A stretch of DNA of 64,000 nucleotides, taken from positions 1 to 64,000 of the forward strand of contig NZ_AUGS01000019.1 in NCBI RefSeq assembly GCF_000422785.1, written 5' to 3'. The notes under the pieces are model-generated. The model worked only from the letters and a program-made list of their open reading frames with translations, did not search any database and was not told the DNA's origin. Positions 1 through 8,263 of this stretch are shown piece after piece (position 1 is the first letter of the stretch; every line of letters starts with the position of its first letter). The position numbers and the translations under genes were made by a program. The DNA is from Pseudovibrio exalbescens DSM 16456. Its GTDB lineage: Bacteria > Pseudomonadota > Alphaproteobacteria > Rhizobiales > Stappiaceae.

Positions 1-1
1 T

Positions 2-298
2 TTCCGCAAACCTCGGCTGTTCCTGGCTGACAAGGGATACGATGGCGATGCAGTGCGCCAAAGCCTGCTGCTGGCTGGCATCAGCCCTGTCATTCCGCCA
101 AAGTCAAACCGCAGGGAACCGATACCTTGCGACTTCCGGGCCTACAAGGACAGGAACCGGATCGAGCGCATGTTCAACAAGGTCAAACAGTTCCGCAGGA
201 TCGCTACACGATACGATAAAACCAAAGCGTCCTTCGAAGCTTTCCTCAATCTCGCGGCTGCACGTCTCTGGCTACGAAACTTTGTCAACAGAGCCTAG
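2..298 (+). CDS. IS5-family transposase, C-terminal part (cut by window start)
   Basis: The reading frame is open from base 2 and stops at 296-298, giving the last ~98 residues of a DDE transposase. It begins with a LADKGYDGD segment (second catalytic Asp region) and contains RNRIERMFNKVKQFRR, which carries the catalytic Glu of the IS5/IS427 group. It ends WLRNFVNRA. The last coding bases, CTTTGTCAACAGAGCC, look like the right inverted repeat of such elements. CTAG follows directly, matching the YTAR target used by IS5-type elements, so the stop codon may be supplied partly by the target site. The left end lies outside the window, so completeness cannot be judged. Confidence 0.85.
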   Translation, partial: FRKPRLFLADKGYDGDAVRQSLLLAGISPVIPPKSNRREPIPCDFRAYKDRNRIERMFNKVKQFRRIATRYDKTKASFEAFLNLAAARLWLRNFVNRA

Positions 299-512
299 GT
301 TTCTTGAATGCATTGCCTGCAAAACGTGTAATCCATACAGAAGTTCAAATGAACGGTATAAAGATCTGTGGCATACGCACTCATCCGTATTTTGTTTTGC
401 TCTGTTCGGCAGCATCTAGCGATCGATACTGGCCGCAAACATTTGCCATTTCTCCGTCCTCTGGCGTGTCACAACATAGCAACGGGACGTTTCTTGAAAG
501 CAGGACGCCTCT

Positions 513-1013
513 ATGAAAACTGGTTCTCGGTCTGGCCCTACCAAGCCGGATGTTATTGGGTGGCGTGAATACGTCGCCCTGCCGGATCTTGGCATACCGG
601 TTATCAAGGCCAAGGTGGATACCGGGGCGCGAACATCAGCTCTCAACAGCCGCATTGAAGCGTTTTTTGAGAAAGACAACGCACGCTGGGTTCGCTTTAT
701 CATCCCCCGTTCCAGCAGCCATCACCGAGATCTTGTGGTGGAAGCGGAAGTGCTCGATCAACGCCTCATCAAGAATACAAGCGGGATTCCGGAGGAGCGG
801 GTTATCATACGCTCCGGGCTCGTGTTAGGCTGGCACCACTGGCACATTGAAATATCTCTGGCCGACCGAACAAACATGGGTTTCGACATTATTCTTGGCC
901 GAACATCCCTCAAAGGGCGGCGTGTGGTGATCAATCCCGCCCGTTCATTTCTGGCTGGGCAGCCACAATTAAACGGCAACCCGGCCAGCAAGGCGCCGAC
1001 CACGTCATTCTAA
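513..1013 (+). CDS. ATP-dependent zinc protease family (retropepsin-like, RimB type)
   Basis: This 166-residue protein is a retropepsin-fold peptidase of the family often annotated 'ATP-dependent zinc protease' (PF05618, COG4067). The active-site motif is [10 protein letters not shown] (Asp36-Thr37-Gly38), and the second half of the fold shows [11 protein letters not shown]. Like retroviral proteases, it has one DTG per chain, so a homodimer is expected. It precedes rimK by about 50 bp in the same direction. In pseudomonads the homologue RimB works with RimK, which adds glutamates to ribosomal protein S6. That role is taken from the family; the substrate here is unknown. The start is the ATG at 513. 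Length is normal for the family. Confidence 0.85.
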   Translation: MKTGSRSGPTKPDVIGWREYVALPDLGIPVIKAKVDTGARTSALNSRIEAFFEKDNARWVRFIIPRSSSHHRDLVVEAEVLDQRLIKNTSGIPEERVIIRSGLVLGWHHWHIEISLADRTNMGFDIILGRTSLKGRRVVINPARSFLAGQPQLNGNPASKAPTTSF

Positions 1014-1062
1014 TTGCGCCAATTTGTGTGTTCAAAAACTGGTTTTATCGAAAGACAAGCCT

Positions 1063-1944
1063 ATGAAAATTGCAATGTTAGCTCGAAATGCCGACCTCTA
1101 CTCTCACCAAAGGCTCAAGAAGGCCGCAGAGGACCGGGGGCTGACACTGGACATATTGAACACGCTTCAGTGCACCATGAACATCGCCGCTCGGCGCCCC
1201 GAAATCTATTATCGCGGCAACAAGATCAACGGCTATGATGCAGTCATTCCGCGTATTGGCGCATCCATTACCTTCTACGGTCTGGCGGTTCTGAGACAAT
1301 TCGAGATGATGGGGGTGCGTTCCCTCAACAAGTCCGAGGCAATTGAGCGCTCACGGGACAAGCTGAGGTCCATGCAGTTGCTGGCGCGAGCCGGGATCGG
1401 ATTGCCGGATACCGCGTTTACTCACGACCCCAAAAAGACCGAGGAAGTATTGCGGTTGGTGGGCGGTGCGCCCCTGGTCATCAAACTGCTTGAGGGCACC
1501 CAAGGGATCGGTGTTGTTCTGGCCGACTCCAACCGATCAGCAAAATCCGTTATCGAAGCGTTTCGCGGGGCCAAGGTCAACATTCTGGTTCAGCAATACA
1601 TCAAGGAAGCAGAAGGCTCGGATATTCGCGCCATCGTGATTGATGGCAAGGTCGTCGCTACCATGCAACGCACGGGCGCGCCGGGCGAGTTTCGTTCAAA
1701 TCTCCATCGCGGCGGCCGGTCGGTAGAAATCGAAATCGATGACAGTGAGCGCGCCACGGCAGAAAAGGCTGCAACAACCCTCGGCCTCAACGTGTGCGGT
1801 GTGGACATGCTGCGCTCAAACGACGGTCCCGTCGTCATGGAGGTCAACTCATCACCGGGTCTTGAGGGCGTGGAAAAAGCCACCGGTCTTGATGTGGCGG
1901 GCCAGATCATCGACTTCCTGATCAAAGACGGGTCAACAACTTAA
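1063..1944 (+). CDS. rimK: RimK-family ATP-grasp alpha-L-glutamate ligase
   Basis: This 293-residue ATP-grasp enzyme is predicted to add glutamate residues to the C terminus of ribosomal protein S6 or a similar acceptor. The N-terminal RimK domain starts MKIAMLARN. It is followed by the ATP-grasp lobe with [13 protein letters not shown] (nucleotide-binding loop) and [19 protein letters not shown]. The metal-binding motif [16 protein letters not shown] lies near residue 260. The ATG at 1063 gives the canonical N terminus; an upstream in-frame start at 1024 would add 13 unlike residues. It sits between the RimB-like protease and an AstE-like deacylase, which suggests one functional unit. Confidence 0.92.
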   Translation: MKIAMLARNADLYSHQRLKKAAEDRGLTLDILNTLQCTMNIAARRPEIYYRGNKINGYDAVIPRIGASITFYGLAVLRQFEMMGVRSLNKSEAIERSRDKLRSMQLLARAGIGLPDTAFTHDPKKTEEVLRLVGGAPLVIKLLEGTQGIGVVLADSNRSAKSVIEAFRGAKVNILVQQYIKEAEGSDIRAIVIDGKVVATMQRTGAPGEFRSNLHRGGRSVEIEIDDSERATAEKAATTLGLNVCGVDMLRSNDGPVVMEVNSSPGLEGVEKATGLDVAGQIIDFLIKDGSTT

Positions 1945-1959
1945 GCTCGGAGAACACCC

Positions 1960-3003
1960 TTGACCAAGCGGGACCCTTTTCTCATTGGTGGTCATGCGGT
2001 TGCTGCGGGGACCCGTCGTACCATCGACCTGCCAATTGGTACTCTGGCAGATCACACGCCGCTAACCATGTCTGTTCATGTTGTGCATGGGCGCTTCGAC
2101 GGTCCGACCTTGTTTGTCAGTGCGGCCATTCATGGCGATGAGATCGTGGGCGTGGAAATCGCGCGACGCCTGTTGCGGCACCGCAGTCTCGCTCGACTGC
2201 GAGGCACCTTGTTGGTTGCTCCCATCGTCAATGGCTACGGCTTTGTCAACCAAAGCCGCTATTTGCCGGACCGACGAGATTTGAACCGCAGTTTCCCCGG
2301 CTCTGAAACCGGTTCTCTGGCCAGCCGGTTGGCCTATGTCTTTTTCAACGAAGTGGTTCTCAAATCTGACTACGGCATCGACCTGCATTCAGCTGCGGTG
2401 CCCAGGGCCAACCTGCCGCAAATACGCATCTCCGAGGGGAATGAGCGCTCGCTGCATCTGGCGCAGATTTTCGGGGCGCCGGTCACCATCACCTCCCGCC
2501 AGCGTGAGAACTCGCTGCGCTATCATGCGGAACAGGCGGGCGTGGCGCTCTTGCTCTATGAAGCTGGAGAGAGCCTGCGGTTTGATGAAATGTGCATTCG
2601 CGCCGGCACTCATGGCTCCCTGCGAGTTCTTACCCATCTGAATATGCTCCCTGCCAACACGATTACCGGTGCTCGGCGCACACCGCTGGTCTGCGAAAGC
2701 AGCCGTTGGAATCGCGCGCCGTCCGCCGGTCTGCTGCGTACATTCAAGACTCTAGGTGATTTGGTGGAGGAGGGGACAACTCTTGGAGTTATTTCCGATC
2801 CGCTGGGTGAGGTCGAGCGCCCCATCCGCGCCAACACCACCGGCTTAATCATCGGACGGACCAATCTGCCTCTCGTCTATGAAGGGGATGCTCTGTTTCA
2901 CATCGCCGAGACAACCCAACTGCGCAAAGCGGCATCGACCTACGATACGTTCGTCTCGCAATGGGATAATGAGATACCAATTTCCGAAGATGAGATCCGG
3001 TAG
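1960..3003 (+). CDS. Succinylglutamate desuccinylase/aspartoacylase family protein
   Basis: This 347-residue zinc-dependent deacylase belongs to the M14-like AstE/AspA family. Zinc ligands are visible as HGDE (His58, Glu61) and DLHSA (His143); the proposed catalytic Glu201 lies in LYEAGES. The C-terminal third resembles the beta domain seen in aspartoacylases. Translation probably starts at the TTG at 1960, preceded by CGGAG at 1948-1952, 15 bp after rimK. Members placed next to rimK are common, but I know of no proven substrate; an N-acylated glutamate or glutamyl peptide is a reasonable guess. The gene ends inside an 11-bp stem that overlaps its stop codon. Confidence 0.85.
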   Translation: MTKRDPFLIGGHAVAAGTRRTIDLPIGTLADHTPLTMSVHVVHGRFDGPTLFVSAAIHGDEIVGVEIARRLLRHRSLARLRGTLLVAPIVNGYGFVNQSRYLPDRRDLNRSFPGSETGSLASRLAYVFFNEVVLKSDYGIDLHSAAVPRANLPQIRISEGNERSLHLAQIFGAPVTITSRQRENSLRYHAEQAGVALLLYEAGESLRFDEMCIRAGTHGSLRVLTHLNMLPANTITGARRTPLVCESSRWNRAPSAGLLRTFKTLGDLVEEGTTLGVISDPLGEVERPIRANTTGLIIGRTNLPLVYEGDALFHIAETTQLRKAASTYDTFVSQWDNEIPISEDEIR

Positions 3004-3016
3004 ACCCGGATCTCAT
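2990..3016. terminator. Stem-loop between convergent genes
   Basis: An 11-bp perfect inverted repeat, ATGAGATCCGG (2990-3000) and CCGGATCTCAT (3006-3016), is separated by the 5-nt loop TAGAC, which contains the stop codon of the deacylase gene. The chemoreceptor gene converges from the right and stops at 3027. There is no clear T tract on either side, so it may be a shared, weak or Rho-assisted terminator, or an RNA-stabilising hairpin. Confidence 0.5.
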
Positions 3017-3026
3017 GGGCTTGCGT

Positions 3027-4295
3027 TCAAAACGTCTCGATTTCTTTCAAAAAAACGCGCGTTTCGTGCGTTACCTCATCAAGGGTGCCCGACAGGTCTC
3101 GCAGGTTGTCCAGCAGCACCTCGGTGTCGTCCCGGGTCTGGATATCCCGCACCACGCTTTCTTCAACCTCACGGCTGGCGGTTTCCGCCCGTGCCACCAT
3201 CATCTGACAGGTATGGTTGATTTCTTGAGCCGCTGCAGTCTGTTGAGACAAGGAGCTGCTAATGGCCGAGGAGTACGACATCACATCATCCACTGCACTT
3301 GTGATCGTATCCAACGCCTGCAAATTCAACGACGTGGCATCCCCCGCCTGTCCCAAGTGAGCATTCAGATCCTCAACGATCTTCTCAGTATGCTCCGCCA
3401 ACCTCTTAACTTCTTCTGCTACAACAGAAAATCCGGCTCCTGCACTTCCCGCGCGGGCCGCCTCAATGGAGGCGTTCAGCGCAAGGAGCTTGGTCTGGTT
3501 CGACACTGCAGCAATATCGTTACAGTATTCGGCCACGTCCGTGGCCAGTTCATTCAACTTCTCACCCTGCTTGCGGGACAAATCCAGCGCTTCACGGCTT
3601 GTCGTCACCGCCTTGATGCTCAGGTCAACCTGACGCTCAATCTCGGAAATCGACATCGATAATTCTTCGGCAGCTGTTGCCACCGATTGTACCGCTTGAT
3701 CTGCCTGTTGCACATCGGTCTGCGTTTGCGTTGCCAATTCAACAACTTGACCCATGCGTGCCTTGAGCGCCTCTGCCCAGTCCAGCATCCGATGAGTGGC
3801 TGAATGAAGGTATTGGTGTCGACTATCAATTCGGTTGCTGAAGTTCTGCAGGATCTCGTCACGCTGCGCCGTCGCATTTGCGTGTGCGCCGTTATTCCCC
3901 TCAAGCTCGATTTCAGCTCGGATTGCTCCACCCCAATTTTCAATGGACTTGATCAACGCGCCCGACTGGGCCGCCCACTGAGAACTGCTCGCTATATTGC
4001 TACCTTTGAGTGCATCTCCCCGAATTAGCGAGGCGCAAAGGTCCTCCAGCCACGATTTAAACCGCATGGCTGCAGTTAAGTTCGTGATACTTTGCAGTAT
4101 CACAATAAGAGCCAGACCAATTGAAAATTCTTCAAAGCCAAGGCCCCAGTATTTTCCTTCATCAGATACAACCGAATAGTCCAAAACCAAGACTATAGAT
4201 AGAACTACTAAGGTTATTAGATTAAATTTAAGAGCATTGTTTGCCACAGGATCACCACTTGCACAGCACATATATTTTAAATCGAAGTAGAACAA
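3027..4295 (-). CDS. Methyl-accepting chemotaxis protein, small transmembrane type
   Basis: The protein is about 400-422 residues. Two hydrophobic segments near the N terminus (roughly residues 23-45 and 54-75) anchor it, with only a few residues between them, so there is no periplasmic sensor domain. A cytoplasmic helical part follows, then the MCP signalling domain with the hairpin tip [18 protein letters not shown] and [16 protein letters not shown]. The ligand or redox input must be membrane-embedded or cytoplasmic. The start is uncertain: 4295 gives the longest frame, but the ATG at 4271 or the GTG at 4247 are possible. No che genes are nearby, so it is an orphan receptor. Confidence 0.85.
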   Translation of the reverse strand: MFYFDLKYMCCASGDPVANNALKFNLITLVVLSIVLVLDYSVVSDEGKYWGLGFEEFSIGLALIVILQSITNLTAAMRFKSWLEDLCASLIRGDALKGSNIASSSQWAAQSGALIKSIENWGGAIRAEIELEGNNGAHANATAQRDEILQNFSNRIDSRHQYLHSATHRMLDWAEALKARMGQVVELATQTQTDVQQADQAVQSVATAAEELSMSISEIERQVDLSIKAVTTSREALDLSRKQGEKLNELATDVAEYCNDIAAVSNQTKLLALNASIEAARAGSAGAGFSVVAEEVKRLAEHTEKIVEDLNAHLGQAGDATSLNLQALDTITSAVDDVMSYSSAISSSLSQQTAAAQEINHTCQMMVARAETASREVEESVVRDIQTRDDTEVLLDNLRDLSGTLDEVTHETRVFLKEIETF

Positions 4296-4601
4296 AAAAG
4301 ATTAACAAAAATTAAACACATAAAGCCACAAGGACGAATAGTCCGTCCATTTCCGAAACCATTGGACAATCTTCACTGATTAATCGAAACACCATTTCAA
4401 GCGAATGAGTTGCTGCAAGCAGGACCCGCCGGGATTGCAACTCCCTAAACCAATCTCGCCGAAACTATCCCCCTGCGTATGATCCGCAAAATATGACCTC
4501 ATTGAGATTGCCGGTGGCATTTTTCGAGGTTTGTTCGGCAGCGCCCAAGGAGCCCATACTCTCGAAAAACACACGAGAATCTGAAGCAGGCTTTGGGCGT
4601 T
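4296..4601. other. Intergenic region, no gene seen
   Basis: About 300 bp lie between the divergent chemoreceptor and FkbM genes. Both promoters should be here. The part next to the chemoreceptor is AT-rich. I see no convincing small gene, tRNA or perfect palindrome. Confidence 0.5.
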
Positions 4602-5408
4602 ATGTGGCAAACATTTGAATACACAAATCAGTTTCTATTGTGCAATCTTCTCTACAACACTCGAGACATGCACTACAAAGCCAAATCTGTCGTTTGCCAT
4701 GAGCGCATGTTCATGGACCTGATACTCAGAGTTGCAAGGCCTGAACTGTTTATTGAAGTTGGGGCCCATGAGGCGGGCACCTCGCTTAAAATTGCTCAAC
4801 GTCTGGAGCATTGCCACACCGTGGCATTCGAAGCCGACCCCAATGTATTTGAGCATTTCCGGGCCGAGTTGGAAAAAGCCGAGCCACTCAACAACTTTCA
4901 ATACCTACATACCGCCATATCCAATAGGTCAGGTTCAGTTTCTTTTTTTAAACAACTTTCGAATGAGGACGAACTGTTTGCCAACAATTCCTTGATGCAA
5001 AAGCCAGGAGAGAACTACTCAGAAGTAAAAGTATCCTGCACCACATTGGACGCCCATACGCAGCCAGATCTCAAGCGTAGTACGGTTCTCAGAGTCGACG
5101 CAGAAGGACATCTATTCGAAGTTTTAGAGGGTGCCCAAGAGACGCTGAAAAACACGATCGCAATATATGCGGAACTTGAAGACTACGAAATTTGGTCCGG
5201 ACAGAAGACCGCCTTCGAAATCTACGATTTGCTTGAGGCCTGCGGCTTCATTCCCGTGACGAGGGATGTAGAAACACCGGGTCAATACAACGTCTTCTTT
5301 TTGAGAAGAGAATTGGCCTTTACCCGAGCCTACCGGGGGAGGATCGCGCTTTATTTCAAAGAACTCTCGCTTTTGAACGAATTGGCGGGCCGAAACGTAA
5401 ATATCTAG
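4602..5408 (+). CDS. FkbM-family methyltransferase
   Basis: This ~268-residue SAM-dependent methyltransferase is of the FkbM type (Methyltransf_21), commonly found in polysaccharide clusters, where members O-methylate sugars. The SAM-binding region shows LFIEVGAHEAGTS, followed by VAFEADPNVFEHF (acidic residue after strand 2). The family signature RVDAEGHLFEVLEGAQ lies near residues 163-178 and is followed by AIYAELED. I prefer the ATG at 4602; a TTG at 4593 is also in frame. It is the first gene of a rightward unit with a capsule-type protein and a glycosyltransferase, so the acceptor is probably a surface glycan. Confidence 0.85.
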   Translation: MWQTFEYTNQFLLCNLLYNTRDMHYKAKSVVCHERMFMDLILRVARPELFIEVGAHEAGTSLKIAQRLEHCHTVAFEADPNVFEHFRAELEKAEPLNNFQYLHTAISNRSGSVSFFKQLSNEDELFANNSLMQKPGENYSEVKVSCTTLDAHTQPDLKRSTVLRVDAEGHLFEVLEGAQETLKNTIAIYAELEDYEIWSGQKTAFEIYDLLEACGFIPVTRDVETPGQYNVFFLRRELAFTRAYRGRIALYFKELSLLNELAGRNVNI

Positions 5409-5424
5409 GTCGGGGAGCCATTAA

Positions 5425-7008
5425 ATGAGATCGCTAATAAGTCGAGCGAATGGCTACTTTCGCAGCGTGTTGGAGCTTCGTCAAACGCGCCTGAAGGCCA
5501 ACCAGCTAGAGCATAAGTTTAATCAACTATTCCATAACATCTCTGCCGCCGCTCCGCATGGATCTGGTAAAACAAACACAGGCAAGGACACCCGAAAACC
5601 GAGAGTTTTGTTAAGCGAAAACTTTCACTTGAATCAAATGAATTTCGGCGCTTTGCATGAATTTCTAAAAGTTGCCAATGCCAAGGTATCACTGGGCATC
5701 CAACGCGGCACACCCACTTTTGATCTCATGAAAGCCAATGGTGTTTACTGCCCAAAGGACGAACTTATTGCCACCCACTTCCAGCAGCTAAGTCAATTGG
5801 AGCCGGAATCTTTACGCCATATGACCGTTCGCGATACAGAGTTGTTCAGAATTGTCAAAGATGAACTACTCTGCGCAACAATTCATAAAGCGCACTGGCA
5901 AGAACACAACGTAGTCAAAGACGAAGATACTATATTTAGAATAGCATGGGATCTCGATCGCGAAACACTGCTCTGCTGCTATGCAGCAGCGCTGTATTGG
6001 TTCGAATACTGGAGTGAACTGCCGGCCATCGGCAAGCACAGCCATGCTGTTTTGTTTTCCGGATCGCGGATATATTGCAAGACACTAATGCATATCCTTC
6101 GCCATACACCCACAAGGTGCTTTGTGGCAGAGACATTCATGACCGGGCATCATTTTTACCTCGAACATCGCTATACGCCGATACCAAACAACTCATCCAG
6201 CAAATGGCTTTGGGGAAACAGTCAGTCGGAAATCGGCTCAATCCCAGCGGATCTAAGCCGCCAACGTGCGATCGATGTCCACAATGCATTCCGAACTGCA
6301 AAAAACAAAAATGTTCAACAACCACCAGAAAAGACTCAGCCACCGTCCAGCTTTCAAAAGCACTATCTGGTTCTAGGACAAGTGATTAACGATTATTCTC
6401 TGATCTCCGGTTGCGGGACAATCCTCACTTCACTCCCAGCTTACAAAAAGATCATCGAAATTCTTTTAAGGGATCCTGAAGCCTTCATCACTTTTAAGGC
6501 GCACCCGTGGGAGGCTGTTAAATTTCCTGAAGAAGGAAACAAGACATACAACTATCTCACCACCTGGACTGACAAGTTAAAGAAGGTAGACAGGGAACGC
6601 ACTACTATCGTTGTAGACGTGAATCTACAGCAGCTGTTCCGCAAAGCCGATTTTGTTATCACCTTGTGCTCACAAGGTGCAATTGAAGCCGCTCTTGAAG
6701 GCTTCAAACCGATTACCGTAGGCGGGGCCTTTTATGACCGAGCGGGTTTCACGACCAATTTGAAGACGCCGGAAGAATTAAAGGAGTTCATTCAAGCTGG
6801 TCCTGTCGGCTCAACACTGTCCCTTGAAAACTATGAGGCGCTTCAGGCCTATCTTTCTTTCATGCTGTTCGATCATCTGGTTCCCGCAAGTTCAAAGGGC
6901 ACCGCCAAAGTCGCTCAAATCTTCCGGGACTACGCGTCAGCTCCACACGCAAAATCTAAACTGAGCGAAGTCAACATCTCGCCTGAGTTCATGGAGTTCA
7001 ATACATGA
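5425..7008 (+). CDS. Capsule polysaccharide biosynthesis-like protein
   Basis: This 527-residue soluble protein resembles the Capsule_synth/KpsS-KpsC superfamily, a group with a glycosyltransferase-like Rossmann fold. The most telling part is near residues 405-440: ADFVITLCSQGAIEAALEG followed by KPITVGGAFYDRAGF. Capsule_synth proteins have the same order, a Ser/Gln-Gly-Ala-rich turn and then a conserved 'G.(A/P)FY...G(L/F)T'. Upstream is ITFKAHPWEAVKFPE, matching the HP motif region. The ATG at 5425 follows GGGGAG. It overlaps the next gene by 4 bp (ATGA), so the two are translationally coupled. The donor and acceptor sugars are unknown. Confidence 0.7.
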   Translation: MRSLISRANGYFRSVLELRQTRLKANQLEHKFNQLFHNISAAAPHGSGKTNTGKDTRKPRVLLSENFHLNQMNFGALHEFLKVANAKVSLGIQRGTPTFDLMKANGVYCPKDELIATHFQQLSQLEPESLRHMTVRDTELFRIVKDELLCATIHKAHWQEHNVVKDEDTIFRIAWDLDRETLLCCYAAALYWFEYWSELPAIGKHSHAVLFSGSRIYCKTLMHILRHTPTRCFVAETFMTGHHFYLEHRYTPIPNNSSSKWLWGNSQSEIGSIPADLSRQRAIDVHNAFRTAKNKNVQQPPEKTQPPSSFQKHYLVLGQVINDYSLISGCGTILTSLPAYKKIIEILLRDPEAFITFKAHPWEAVKFPEEGNKTYNYLTTWTDKLKKVDRERTTIVVDVNLQQLFRKADFVITLCSQGAIEAALEGFKPITVGGAFYDRAGFTTNLKTPEELKEFIQAGPVGSTLSLENYEALQAYLSFMLFDHLVPASSKGTAKVAQIFRDYASAPHAKSKLSEVNISPEFMEFNT

Positions 7009-7997
7009 AAGTAAACTTCGTGATGAGCCGGGATCTCGGAAGCAAGATTTTCTCGGATATATTTCGTCGTTTTGCACAGGACAACCGTTTGTCTCTAGCC
7101 ATTTCCGAAGAACCTCTGCCGAATGCCGATGTATACCACTATCATCGTCCCCAACTAGAAAAGGAACTGGTATCCCCCAGTGTCGTTACTGTTCACCATG
7201 ATCTTGAAGACACCGACCCTTCCGTAGCCTTTGAGCTTTTTGAGCCACGGTACCGACAAGCCAAGCGTGTCATCTGCCTGAACACCGGACAGGCCCAGTT
7301 TTTAGCGGCTAGAGGCATTCACAATACATCCGTCATTCCCCATGGTTTCGATCCAGGTCTTTTCCAGAAAAAGGGACCAAGAACCCACATTCCAGGAACG
7401 CCGGTAAAGCTCGGCATCCTTTCTCGGCGGTATGGCCGACGGGTAAAGGGAGAGGTCTTGCTTGAGGAAGTAGTACAATCACTTCCAAGAGATGTGGCGG
7501 AATTCTATCTCGTTGGAGAAGGGCGAAGTAAAGATGCACGCATGCTCGAAGATTACGGATTTGCCTGTCGGTGTTTCGAGATTCTGCCTTACCGTCTCTA
7601 TCCCGAAATCTACAAGGCAATAGATTTCTTGCTGGTGCTAAGCTCTTTCGAAGGTGGCCCCGCAAACATCCCAGAAGCGTTGGCTACAGGTACACCCGTG
7701 CTAACAACCCCGGTTGGCTTTGCTCCTGACCTCATTGAAGAGGGCGTGTCCGGTCTTTTCTTATCTAAGGATTTCACTCAGGTTCAGACCACCATACTAA
7801 GTTTAAAAGACAACAACGACACAATGTATGACCGGTTAATGATGGGCGCTCACGAAAGCGACGTTGCCATTCCTTGGTCTACCGTCATCTCAAAACATGT
7901 TGAAGTTTACGACCAAGTATTAAAAGGCCGGCTGAAATCCACAGCGCTTACACTACAGAAGAAGAAAAACCAAGAAATGCTGCGGCTAAACGTCTAA
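7005..7997 (+). CDS. Glycosyltransferase family 4 protein
   Basis: This 330-residue GT-B fold glycosyltransferase belongs to the GT4 (Glycos_transf_1) group. The C-terminal donor-binding lobe has LGILSRRYGRRVKG, VAEFYLVGEGRS and the signature FEGGPANIPEALATGTPV, where the E...E pair contacts the nucleotide sugar. The N-terminal lobe is short and includes VYHYHRPQ and SVVTVHHDLEDT. It overlaps the upstream capsule-like gene by 4 bp, and the two probably act on the same glycan. About 260 bp without a gene separate its stop from the convergent fusion gene. Confidence 0.88.
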   Translation: MKVNFVMSRDLGSKIFSDIFRRFAQDNRLSLAISEEPLPNADVYHYHRPQLEKELVSPSVVTVHHDLEDTDPSVAFELFEPRYRQAKRVICLNTGQAQFLAARGIHNTSVIPHGFDPGLFQKKGPRTHIPGTPVKLGILSRRYGRRVKGEVLLEEVVQSLPRDVAEFYLVGEGRSKDARMLEDYGFACRCFEILPYRLYPEIYKAIDFLLVLSSFEGGPANIPEALATGTPVLTTPVGFAPDLIEEGVSGLFLSKDFTQVQTTILSLKDNNDTMYDRLMMGAHESDVAIPWSTVISKHVEVYDQVLKGRLKSTALTLQKKKNQEMLRLNV

Positions 7998-8263
7998 TGA
8001 AGATCTGTTTGCTGCAGCACGCGAACCATTCATACCGCACTCCAAAACCGATCAAGACCCAATCGTAAACTGAAAGATGATATGGGGATCAGGTCACAAA
8101 CGCTACATAAGCGTGAAACCAATCTTTGAGCTTCCGAACAGTAAACCGGAGCTGTAGCCTGAGAACCAAAAGTGCACAAGAGTTTCACACTGCGTTTGGC
8201 ACTTTGAGACAATACCCATCAAGAATTCTGACTGAATTTCGATAAATCCAGCCAGAACCATTA

